Source of the DNA: an uncultured Eubacteriales bacterium
GTDB taxonomy: Bacteria > Bacillota > Clostridia > Oscillospirales > Acutalibacteraceae
NCBI GenBank assembly: GCA_934643185.1
Contig: CAKUBN010000007.1
Coordinates: 3,042 to 67,041 of the forward strand
Length of the DNA stretch: 64,000 bases
Direction of reading: 5' to 3'
A model generated the notes under the pieces. The model did no database searches. It was given only the letters and a program-made list of their open reading frames with translations, and was not told the DNA's origin. Numbering within the stretch: position 1 is the stretch's first letter; the number at the start of each line of letters is the position of its first letter. Of this stretch, positions 8,815 to 15,594 are shown piece after piece. A program made the translations under genes and the position numbers.

Positions 8815-8820
8815 ACCTAT

Positions 8821-8849
8821 ATATTAGCACCATACGTCTACTTTGTCAA
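8821..8849 (-). promoter_or_regulatory. Consensus sigma-A promoter of the long non-coding RNA
   Basis: Read leftward: perfect TTGACA (8844-8849), 17-bp spacer, TAATAT (8821-8826). An A/T-rich tract precedes the -35 box and could act as an UP element. Start expected near 8814. Confidence 0.85.
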
Positions 8850-8906
8850 CAGTTTTTTTAAATATTTTATTTTTTATTTGTATATTCTGTTTTCGCAAAA
8901 TGAAGC

Positions 8907-8935
8907 TTGACATTCTTCCGCATTCACGATACAAT
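8907..8935 (+). promoter_or_regulatory. Sigma-A promoter of the DUF1292 gene
   Basis: TTGACA (8907-8912), 17-bp spacer, TACAAT (8930-8935). It diverges from the non-coding RNA promoter, with 57 bp between the two -35 boxes. Confidence 0.8.
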
Positions 8936-9036
8936 TATTCTTGCAGGCAAAAGCAACGGGCTTGTTTTCCACAGCTTTTCTGCTCCGCCGCATAAATCAC
9001 AGTGCAGCGAATATACTGAGAAAGAAGGCTTTTTCC

Positions 9037-9348
9037 ATGAGTATAGACAACGAACAGGAATACGAAGCGGAGCTCATCACCCTCATCGCCGATGAAGGCA
9101 CCGAGCACGAATTTGAGATCATCGACGAACTCGAGAACGATGACGGCTACTTTATGGCACTTGTCCCCACTCTGCGCGACGCCCAAAGCGAAGTTGCAGA
9201 CGCAGATGAGTACTACATCTTTGAAGTCGTAGAAGACGAGAACGGCGAAGAGCAGCTTTGCGAGATTGAAGACGACGACCTGCTGGATAAGCTCGCCGAA
9301 ATTTTCGAGACCCGCTATGCACAGGCTATGGAGGAAGAAGAGGAGTAA
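9037..9348 (+). CDS. DUF1292 family protein (YrzB-like)
   Basis: A 103-residue, very acidic protein (many Asp/Glu, ending EEEEE) with the DUF1292 pattern: ITLIADEGTEHEFEIID followed by GYFMALVP and EYYIFEVVEDENGEEQL. The family is widespread in Firmicutes, and its function is not established. The start at 9037 follows AAGAAGG. It is the first gene after the 8907-8935 promoter, and a probable 6S RNA begins ~30 bp after its stop, so the RNA may be processed from the same transcript. Confidence 0.85.
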   Translation: MSIDNEQEYEAELITLIADEGTEHEFEIIDELENDDGYFMALVPTLRDAQSEVADADEYYIFEVVEDENGEEQLCEIEDDDLLDKLAEIFETRYAQAMEEEEE

Positions 9349-9379
9349 TCTTCTTTCCCCGTTCAAGATCATGTAAAGA

Positions 9380-9577
9380 CACCTGCCCGATGCGCGGACC
9401 GTGCAAAATAACCCTACACTCAACTTTTAGGGAGCTCGGCTCCGCAGGCGGACTGCAGACCTCCCGGCCCGGCTTGACCGGATACCGGAGGAAGGGAGCG
9501 CGAAACCTGCGGGAGGGCACCCACCTGCTTATTACGTAGCAGGTTATTGAGAGCACGTTACGGTCGGGCGGGGTTTT
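9380..9577 (+). ncRNA. ssrS: Probable 6S RNA (SsrS)
   Basis: A ~195-nt non-coding region with the 6S layout. CCTGCCCGA (9382-9390) pairs with TCGGGCGGG near 9564-9572, and CGTGC pairs with GCACG just inside. An open central region follows, then a GC-rich terminal arm that contains GGGCACCCACCTG and a CCTGCT/AGCAGG hairpin. A T-run (9574-9579) closes it. 6S RNA mimics an open promoter and binds sigma-A RNA polymerase in stationary phase. No clear promoter is visible directly upstream. The call is from memory of the consensus and needs a covariance-model search. Confidence 0.72.
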
Positions 9578-9590
9578 TTATGCCCATTTC

Positions 9591-9614
9591 AAGGCGGTGA
9601 AAACCGCCTTTTTT
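9591..9614 (+). terminator. Intrinsic terminator before azlC
   Basis: AAGGCGGT, GAAA tetraloop, ACCGCCTT, then T-run. It gives a second stop after the 6S RNA. Confidence 0.8.
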
Positions 9615-9715
9615 CATACTTTACACACCTTTTTCTGTGCTTTTCTTTTGGAAACGGTTGTATTTTGCAAATTTTGCCGCATTTGGGTGCGGCAGCAAAG
9701 AAGGAGAAGGTCATC

Positions 9716-10453
9716 ATGACCAGAAAACAGTATTTTTTAAGCGGACTCAAAGATGGCATGCCCATTTGCTTCGGGTACTTTGCCGTTTCGTTCGCGTTTG
9801 GCATTCAGGCTGCAGGCATCGGACTTTCGGTGTTTGAAGCCTCCGTGCTCTCCGCCCTAAACGTCACCTCCGCCGGGCAATTCGCAGCACTCGCCATCAT
9901 CGCATCGGGCGCGTCGCTCATCGAGCTCGCATTCACGCAGCTTATCATCAACCTGCGGTATTTTCTCATGTCGTGCGCGCTCTCGCAAAAGCTCTCGCCG
10001 AGCCTGCCCCTTGGGCACCGCCTCGGCATCGCCTACGGTATGACGGATGAGATCTTCGCCGTCAGCGTCAGCCAAAGGGAGCCTCTCTCACCGTTTTACA
10101 GCTATGGGCTCATCGCTGTCGCCATTCCGGGCTGGGTGCTCGGCACGGCACTCGGCGCGGCGGCGGGCAACATTCTGCCGGCCGTTTTGACGAACGCGCT
10201 CGGCATCGCGATCTACGGTATGTCCATTGCCATCATCCTGCCGCCTGCAAAAGAGAACCGCGTCGTTGCCGGTGTGGTCGTCCTTTCCATGGTGCTTTCC
10301 GCGCTGTTCACGTATCTGCCGGTGCTGTGCAACATTTCCTCGGGCTTCCGCATCATTGTCATCACGCTTATCACCGCAGGCGGTGCAGCGCTGCTGTTCC
10401 CCATCCCGGATGAGCCCGCAGAACCGGAAAAGGAGATGCCGCATGAGAGTTGA
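9716..10453 (+). CDS. azlC: AzlC family branched-chain amino acid exporter subunit
   Basis: A 245-residue membrane protein with about seven hydrophobic helices and the AzlC signature (GMPICFGYFAVSFAFGI near the N-terminus, NLRYFLMS in the middle). With AzlD it exports branched-chain amino acids across the cytoplasmic membrane. The start at 9716 follows AAGGAGAAGG. The gene overlaps azlD by 11 bp, so the subunits are translationally coupled. Confidence 0.92.
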   Translation: MTRKQYFLSGLKDGMPICFGYFAVSFAFGIQAAGIGLSVFEASVLSALNVTSAGQFAALAIIASGASLIELAFTQLIINLRYFLMSCALSQKLSPSLPLGHRLGIAYGMTDEIFAVSVSQREPLSPFYSYGLIAVAIPGWVLGTALGAAAGNILPAVLTNALGIAIYGMSIAIILPPAKENRVVAGVVVLSMVLSALFTYLPVLCNISSGFRIIVITLITAGGAALLFPIPDEPAEPEKEMPHES

Positions 10454-10763
10454 GGTTTTCCTTTACATACTCGTCATGGCGGCCGTTACGTATCTTATCC
10501 GTATGCTGCCGCTGACGCTCATCCGCCGCAAAATCACGAACCGCACACTGCGCTCGTTTCTCTATTATGTGCCGTACGCCACGCTTTCCGCCATGACCTT
10601 CCCGGCAATTCTCACTGCCACCGGCAGCGCCATCAGCGCCGCGCTCGGCTTTGCCGCCGCTTTGATTTTAGCATTCCGCGGTAAAAGCCTGCTCACCGTC
10701 GCCATTATCGCCAGCGCCACCGTGCTTGTGTGTGAACTCATATTGCCATATCTGCCGCTGTAA
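10443..10763 (+). CDS. azlD: AzlD family branched-chain amino acid exporter subunit
   Basis: A 106-residue protein with four hydrophobic helices. TYLIRMLPLTLIRRKI and FLYYVPYATLSAMTFPAI are characteristic of AzlD, the small partner of AzlC. The start codon lies inside the end of azlC in another frame. It closes the AzlCD operon, and a shared bidirectional terminator follows. Confidence 0.92.
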   Translation: MRVEVFLYILVMAAVTYLIRMLPLTLIRRKITNRTLRSFLYYVPYATLSAMTFPAILTATGSAISAALGFAAALILAFRGKSLLTVAIIASATVLVCELILPYLPL

Positions 10764-10780
10764 AGCACAGTTTGCAACGT

Positions 10781-10824
10781 AAAAGTTTCGCCCGCCTTTT
10801 TCTCAATAGGCGGGCGAAACTTTT
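10781..10824. terminator. Bidirectional terminator between azlD and the aldo/keto reductase
   Basis: A perfect 16-bp stem (AAAAGTTTCGCCCGCC and its complement) around a 12-base loop, between two convergent genes. The A/T ends give a T-run in either direction. Confidence 0.9.
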
Positions 10825-10850
10825 AACTATCGTTATAGAAAGCCTTGTGT

Positions 10851-11996
10851 TTACTCTCTCTCAAAATGTTTTGCGACCGTCTGCAAGTACTCGATGATCG
10901 GCAAATGCTGCGGACATACACCCTCGCACTGACCGCACTGAATGCACGCGCTCGCTTTGCCGAAGTGCTTTGCGACGTTCTCGTAATACTCGCTCTGCGG
11001 CGTCCAGCCCTCGTCCGGAGAGATTCCCCTGCCGCGCAGCTCCTGCATATCGGCGTTGTACAGCGAGAAATACTTCGGGATTGCAATCTGCATCGGGCAG
11101 CCGTCCGTGCAGTACGAACAGCCCGTACACGGAATATCGATGCTCGCGTTGATGATGTCCGTCGCCTTTTTGATGAGCGCTTTTTCCTCATCGTTCAGCG
11201 GCTTAAAATCCTGCATGTACGATGTGTTATCCAAAAGCTGGTCCATATCGCTCATGCCGGAAAGCACGATCTTCACGTTTGGCAGGCTCGCTGCGAAACG
11301 AATTGCCCAAGACGGTACGGAAGCTTCTGAATTATAGTCCTTAAACAGCTTCGTCACTTCTTCCGGCACGTTTGCGAGCGTGCCGCCCTTCACCGGCTCC
11401 ATGACGAATACAGGCACGCCGTGCTTTTCGGCAACTTCATAGCATTTTCTGGACTGCACACCGGCGCTTTCCCAGTCGAGATAGTTGAGCTGTAACTGCA
11501 CAAACTCAAACTCGGGGTGCGCGGTCAGCACTTCGTCCAACAGCTCCGGGCCGTCGTGGAACGAGAAGCCGATGTGCTTTACAAGGCCCTTTTCTTTCTT
11601 GTCGCGGATCCAGCCGAAGCAATCAAACTTATTGTACGTCTCAATGCTGTGGCTGTTGATGTCGTGGATGAGGTAGTAATCAAAATACGTTACGCCCGTC
11701 TTTTCCATCTGCTCATTAAAAATGCGGTCGCGGTCTTCAAACGAATTCACGAACGCCGAATGCAGCTTCGTCGTCAGCGTGAAGCTGTCGCGCGGGTGGC
11801 GGGAAACAAGTGCTTCCTTCACGGCGTTTTCGCTCTTGAATGCGCAGTACATCCACGCCGTGTCAAAATACGTGAAGCCGCGCTCGATGAACGTATCCAC
11901 CATTTTCTTGACCTGCTCAATGTCAATCTTGCCCGGGTCGTTCGGGTCCAGAGACGGCAGACGCATGAGGCCGAAGCCTAATTTCTTTTCAGACAT
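10851..11996 (-). CDS. Aldo/keto reductase with C-terminal 4Fe-4S domain
   Basis: A 381-residue fusion. The first ~270 residues are an aldo/keto reductase barrel (GFGLMRLP, YFDTAWMY, DYYLIHDI). The last ~100 carry two Fe-S motifs: CTGCSYCTDGCP and CIQCGQCEGVCPQHLPI. This arrangement is common in anaerobes and suggests ferredoxin-type electron flow to a carbonyl substrate, which is unknown. ATG at 11996 was chosen because AAGGAG lies ten bases before it; earlier in-frame ATGs sit on top of the ribosome site. A MerR-type promoter lies just upstream. Confidence 0.9.
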   Translation of the reverse strand: MSEKKLGFGLMRLPSLDPNDPGKIDIEQVKKMVDTFIERGFTYFDTAWMYCAFKSENAVKEALVSRHPRDSFTLTTKLHSAFVNSFEDRDRIFNEQMEKTGVTYFDYYLIHDINSHSIETYNKFDCFGWIRDKKEKGLVKHIGFSFHDGPELLDEVLTAHPEFEFVQLQLNYLDWESAGVQSRKCYEVAEKHGVPVFVMEPVKGGTLANVPEEVTKLFKDYNSEASVPSWAIRFAASLPNVKIVLSGMSDMDQLLDNTSYMQDFKPLNDEEKALIKKATDIINASIDIPCTGCSYCTDGCPMQIAIPKYFSLYNADMQELRGRGISPDEGWTPQSEYYENVAKHFGKASACIQCGQCEGVCPQHLPIIEYLQTVAKHFERE

Positions 11997-12044
11997 TTTA
12001 CTCATACTCCTTATGTAAAAAATTCCAAGCATTTTGCTTCCTAT

Positions 12045-12075
12045 ATCTTACAACTTAAAGTATACTCTAAGTCAA
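12045..12075 (-). promoter_or_regulatory. MerR-type promoter with 19-bp spacer and operator
   Basis: Read leftward: TTGACT (12070-12075), 19-bp spacer, TAAGAT (12045-12050). The spacer region holds the inverted repeat ACTTAAAG-TATA-CTCTAAGT (12053-12072). An over-long spacer filled by a dyad is the hallmark of MerR-activated promoters. No merR gene is in the window. Confidence 0.75.
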
Positions 12076-12089
12076 GCTTTTTTGTAAAA

Positions 12090-12626
12090 TTATTTTTCCG
12101 CCTCGAAATATTCCTCCCGCAGTAGCGAAAACTGCATGTCGTCGCGGATTTCGCTTTCTGACGTACGCACGCAGCGGCGGATACACCCTTCATACACAAA
12201 CCCCAAGGATCTCAGCAACTTTTCCGAAGCAATATTCCCCGTGAAAACACGCGCTGCTACAACTTCCAGATCTTCTTCGGTGAATAGTTCATGCAGCACA
12301 GCCCGCAGTGCTTCTTTCATATAGCCCTGCCGCGTATATTGCTCCCCGAGATAATACGAAAGACATCTCGAGCGCACATTGAACCGAACGCCGTCCTCCT
12401 CCGCCGCAATCATACCAAGCAAAGCGCCGTCCTCTTTTCGCTCCATATACCATGTGTCTTCATAATCGATTTCCCTATGAATCAAATGAACCATCTGCTC
12501 TTTATCAAACACTTCCATTACGTTGTTTTTCATTACGAAAGCGCTGTTGCGTATGGCCATGATCTCCGCCGCATCTCTCTCCCGCGGCGTGCGCAGTAAA
12601 AGTCTTTCTGTGTGCAGTTCTCTCAT
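12090..12626 (-). CDS. GNAT acetyltransferase (RimJ/RimL type)
   Basis: A 178-residue protein starting with the RimJ/RimL pattern (LHTERLLLRTPRERD). The acetyl-CoA loop region is visible as YTRQGYMKEALRAVL, followed by NIASEKLLRSLGFVYEG. It should transfer an acetyl group from acetyl-CoA to an amine, perhaps a protein N-terminus; the substrate is unknown. GGCAGGG precedes the ATG. It lies upstream of the MerR-type promoter of the aldo/keto reductase. Confidence 0.88.
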   Translation of the reverse strand: MRELHTERLLLRTPRERDAAEIMAIRNSAFVMKNNVMEVFDKEQMVHLIHREIDYEDTWYMERKEDGALLGMIAAEEDGVRFNVRSRCLSYYLGEQYTRQGYMKEALRAVLHELFTEEDLEVVAARVFTGNIASEKLLRSLGFVYEGCIRRCVRTSESEIRDDMQFSLLREEYFEAEK

Positions 12627-12673
12627 ATTTTCCCTGCCTTTCTTTGCCGTGTGTACGTATTTCGGATAAAAAA

Positions 12674-12707
12674 CACCCTTTCCTCCATGAAAACGGAAGA
12701 AAGGGTG
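12674..12707 (-). terminator. Terminator after gap
   Basis: CACCCTTTC / GAAAGGGTG stem, extended by TCC/GGA, followed leftward by TTTTTT. Confidence 0.85.
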
Positions 12708-12780
12708 CGAAAATCAATTTAGTCTTTTACTGCATGACGCAGCGTCAAAACACCTGATTTTTCCAGCGCCTAAGCCGAAA

Positions 12781-13815
12781 TTAGATCTCAGCGAAGTACT
12801 TGATGGTTCTGACCATCTGGCTGGTGTAGGAGTTCTCGTTGTCGTACCAAGAAACGACCTGAACCTCATAGAGGTCGTCAGCGATCTTGGAAACCATCGT
12901 CTGGGTAGCATCGAACAGGGAACCGAATCTCATGCCGATAACGTCGGAAGAAACGATCGGATCGCTGTTGTAGCCGAAGCTCTCAGAGGAAGCTGCCTTC
13001 ATAGCTGCGTTGATGCCGTCGACGGTTACGTCAGCGCCCTTAACAACAGCGGTGAGGATGGTGGTGGAACCGGTCGGAACCGGAACACGCTGTGCGGAAC
13101 CGATGAGCTTACCGTTCAGCTCCGGGATAACAAGGCCGATAGCCTTTGCAGCGCCCGTGGAGTTCGGAACGATGTTAGCAGCGCCGGCACGTGCACGGCG
13201 GAGGTCACCCTTTCTGTGCGGGCCGTCGAGGATCATCTGGTCGCCGGTGTAAGCGTGGATCGTGCTCATGATGCCGCTCTGGATCGGAGCATAATCGTTC
13301 AGTGCCTTCGCCATCGGAGCGAGGCAGTTCGTGGTGCAGGAAGCAGCGGAGATGATGGTGTCATCAGCCGTCAGGGTCTTCTCGTTTACGCTGTAAACGA
13401 TCGTCGGGAGATCGTTGCCTGCCGGAGCGGAAATAACGACCTTCTTTGCGCCTGCATCGATGTGAGCCTGGCTCTTAGCCTTAGAGGTGTAGAAGCCGGT
13501 GCACTCGAGAACAACGTCAACACCGATCTCGCCCCACGGAAGGTCCTTAGCGTCCTTCTCAGCGTAGATCTTCAGGGTCTTGCCGTCAACTGTGATGGTG
13601 TTAGCTTCGTCGTCAGCGGTAACCGTGTGAAGGTTCTCGCCGATCTTGCCGCAGTAACCGCCCTGTGCGGTGTCATACTTGAGCAGGTGAGCCAGCATGG
13701 AGGGCTTCGTCAGATCGTTGATCGCAACGACCTCATAACCCTCAGCGCCGAACATCTGTCTGAACGCCAGACGGCCGATACGGCCGAAACCATTGATTGC
13801 AACTTTAACTGCCAT
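12781..13815 (-). CDS. gap: Glyceraldehyde-3-phosphate dehydrogenase, type I
   Basis: A 344-residue NAD-dependent glycolytic enzyme. The dinucleotide site INGFGRIGRLAFRQ lies at the N-terminus, the catalytic Cys160 is in SAASCTTNCLAPM, and the substrate site region reads STGAAKAIGLVIPELNGKL. It converts glyceraldehyde-3-phosphate to 1,3-bisphosphoglycerate. GGAGG lies close before the ATG. Unlike in many Firmicutes, pgk, tpi and a CggR regulator are not adjacent; the gene has its own promoter and terminator. Confidence 0.97.
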   Translation of the reverse strand: MAVKVAINGFGRIGRLAFRQMFGAEGYEVVAINDLTKPSMLAHLLKYDTAQGGYCGKIGENLHTVTADDEANTITVDGKTLKIYAEKDAKDLPWGEIGVDVVLECTGFYTSKAKSQAHIDAGAKKVVISAPAGNDLPTIVYSVNEKTLTADDTIISAASCTTNCLAPMAKALNDYAPIQSGIMSTIHAYTGDQMILDGPHRKGDLRRARAGAANIVPNSTGAAKAIGLVIPELNGKLIGSAQRVPVPTGSTTILTAVVKGADVTVDGINAAMKAASSESFGYNSDPIVSSDVIGMRFGSLFDATQTMVSKIADDLYEVQVVSWYDNENSYTSQMVRTIKYFAEI

Positions 13816-13860
13816 GATTGTATACCTCCTGATAATTGTGGATGCATAATTTGCAATTCT

Positions 13861-13889
13861 ATTTTATAGCATTTCACGGAATTTTACAA
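13861..13889 (-). promoter_or_regulatory. Sigma-A promoter of gap
   Basis: Read leftward: TTGTAA (13884-13889), 17-bp spacer, TAAAAT (13861-13866), 45 bp before the gap start. Confidence 0.6.
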
Positions 13890-13936
13890 GGGCTAACTGC
13901 TAAAAATGCAAACTTTTTCCGTAATTTTTAGAAAAT

Positions 13937-14827
13937 TCACGTGTTTTCCGTGTCTTTTAAAGCATTTTCTTCTAAAGCGCCCTCCGCTTTCGCAGAAACG
14001 CGCTGCCCGCTCACCGTAAGCAGCAGGCAAAGGCTGTGAACAGAAAGGCACAGCATCGCAAGCTGGATCACATACGGCATCTCCGTCGCGTACCCGCGCC
14101 CCGCAATGATGAGCACCGTGTTCGAGATCACATACGTCATCCAAAGCACCGCCGCCGGCAGGCCAAACACATACGTGCTGCGCAGCGCCTTTTTGCCGCC
14201 CGCGCCGGAAAGCAGCTTGCCCTCGGAAAGCAAAAACAACAGCATCATCGCGCCGCCGCCCACAGTGAAGATGTTCTCCTCCGTCGTCGCTACGGCCGAA
14301 TACGTCATGAACGTCACGATCATATACGAAATGCCCCAAACGGAACCGATGGCCCAAAACCCGCCCGTGCCGCTCGGGAACCCCTTGCCCGTCAGCCACG
14401 TGATGGCAAAAACGAGCGAAACGATCGCAAACAGCAGCGTCAAAACCGCAAACGGCAGGTGTGCCGTCACGTGCGAGGCCTGCACAAAGTAGGTCGGCCG
14501 GTTATTGCGGTATAAGTAGAAATCCCGCAGCAGCGCCGCCGCGCACAAAAACAAAAATACACACTGCAAAAGCGCAGAAGCCCCCGCCGCCGCATTCTTT
14601 TTCGTCTCCACGCGCGCGTAAAGCTTTTTGTCCACGCGGCACAAAAGCATGCAGAGAAGCGATACCCCGATCGCCGTGCCGCAGTAAATATACGTAAATA
14701 ATCCGCTGTCTGTCACAAATCCCGTATCATAATCAAAAAAGCAGAGCATCTGCACGCAGCGCAGCGCAGCAGCCGCCAAAATGCCGATCCCCGCCAAAAT
14801 AAAGGCAAATTTCACTTTCTTATTCAT
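13937..14827 (-). CDS. Multi-pass membrane protein of unknown function
   Basis: A 296-residue hydrophobic protein with about eight transmembrane helices. No family motif was recognised. The N-terminus (MNKKVKFAFILAGIGILAAA) is a membrane anchor rather than a lipoprotein signal. The C-terminal ~25 residues are polar (GQRVSAKAEGALEENALK) and probably cytoplasmic. It stands alone between gap and a divergent MarR gene. A GCTCCG/CGGAGC hairpin in the leader (around 14840) covers its GGAGC ribosome site and might modulate translation. Confidence 0.7.
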   Translation of the reverse strand: MNKKVKFAFILAGIGILAAAALRCVQMLCFFDYDTGFVTDSGLFTYIYCGTAIGVSLLCMLLCRVDKKLYARVETKKNAAAGASALLQCVFLFLCAAALLRDFYLYRNNRPTYFVQASHVTAHLPFAVLTLLFAIVSLVFAITWLTGKGFPSGTGGFWAIGSVWGISYMIVTFMTYSAVATTEENIFTVGGGAMMLLFLLSEGKLLSGAGGKKALRSTYVFGLPAAVLWMTYVISNTVLIIAGRGYATEMPYVIQLAMLCLSVHSLCLLLTVSGQRVSAKAEGALEENALKDTENT

Positions 14828-14968
14828 ATATCAAACACCGCTCCGTTTCGGAGCCTTCCTTTCACTGTACTGCCGCCCAAATTCTGCGGCGCTTCGGTTC
14901 ACTGTGTTTTATTTTAGCACATTCTAAGGGAGAAGAAAACACCCCGCAAAAAGATTTTTAATTTCCTG

Positions 14969-14997
14969 TTGACAACAATCTTTTCGGTGATTATAAT
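14969..14997 (+). promoter_or_regulatory. Perfect consensus sigma-A promoter of the MarR-ABC operon
   Basis: TTGACA (14969-14974), 17-bp spacer, TATAAT (14992-14997). Both hexamers match consensus exactly, so tight repression by the first gene's product is likely. Confidence 0.92.
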
Positions 14998-15009
14998 ATA
15001 CACCAGAGC

Positions 15010-15033
15010 AAACAATTAAGCGCATGATTGTTT
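15010..15033 (+). promoter_or_regulatory. Putative MarR operator
   Basis: Perfect inverted repeat AAACAAT (15010-15016), 10-base centre, ATTGTTT (15027-15033). It starts a few bases after the expected transcription start and precedes the marR start by 70 bp. Binding here would block the promoter; this is inferred from position. Confidence 0.6.
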
Positions 15034-15102
15034 ACCGAGGCACAGATTAAAAACCTGCCGCACACCGCCCAACCGGGCAAATCAGATGAAAGGATGGTAA
15101 CA

Positions 15103-15594
15103 ATGCACGATCACGAAAAAGAGCCCATCGGCCATGCATTGCATGTGCTGGATACCACCATGCGCCGGTATATCGATACGTACTCCCATAAAAAGGAACA
15201 CGAAAGCCTCACCGGCACAAACACATGGGTCATCCAGTTCATCGCCGATCATAACGACGGGCCCGTCTATTTGCGCGATATTGAGCGCCGCTTCGGCATT
15301 ACGCGTTCCACAGCTTCCAAAATTGTGGATATGCTCGTGCGAAACGGCTTTGTGGAGCGTCACACCGGCGAGACCGATGCCCGCCTGCGCCGCTTGACGC
15401 TGACAGCGAAATCGGAAAGCCTTCTGGCCGACATCCGCGCCGACCACGAGGCGCTGGAAGCCGTTTTAACAAAAGGCTTCACGCAAAACGAAAAAGAGAC
15501 CATGGTCTCCTACCTCAGGCGCGCAAAAATCAATATAGATGCCGCTTTCATGGAAAAGCAGCAAAAGAAAGAAAGGAGCGGTGCAGATGGTTAA
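15103..15594 (+). CDS. MarR family transcriptional regulator
   Basis: A 163-residue winged-helix regulator. The DNA-binding region reads VYLRDIERRFGITRSTASKIVDML, followed by the wing (HTGETDARLRRLTLT) and dimerisation helices. MarR proteins usually repress efflux genes and release DNA on binding a toxic ligand. The start at 15103 follows AAAGGATGG. Its 3' end overlaps the first ABC gene by 8 bp, so it almost surely controls the exporter from the 14969 promoter. Confidence 0.92.
   Translation: MHDHEKEPIGHALHVLDTTMRRYIDTYSHKKEHESLTGTNTWVIQFIADHNDGPVYLRDIERRFGITRSTASKIVDMLVRNGFVERHTGETDARLRRLTLTAKSESLLADIRADHEALEAVLTKGFTQNEKETMVSYLRRAKINIDAAFMEKQQKKERSGADG

Noticed and set aside
8604..8816. 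Small Lys/Arg-rich frames inside the long non-coding RNA (also 8354-8575)
   Set aside because: No ribosome sites; the first would start with GTG at the very 5' end of the transcript. Composition follows the purine bias of the strand.
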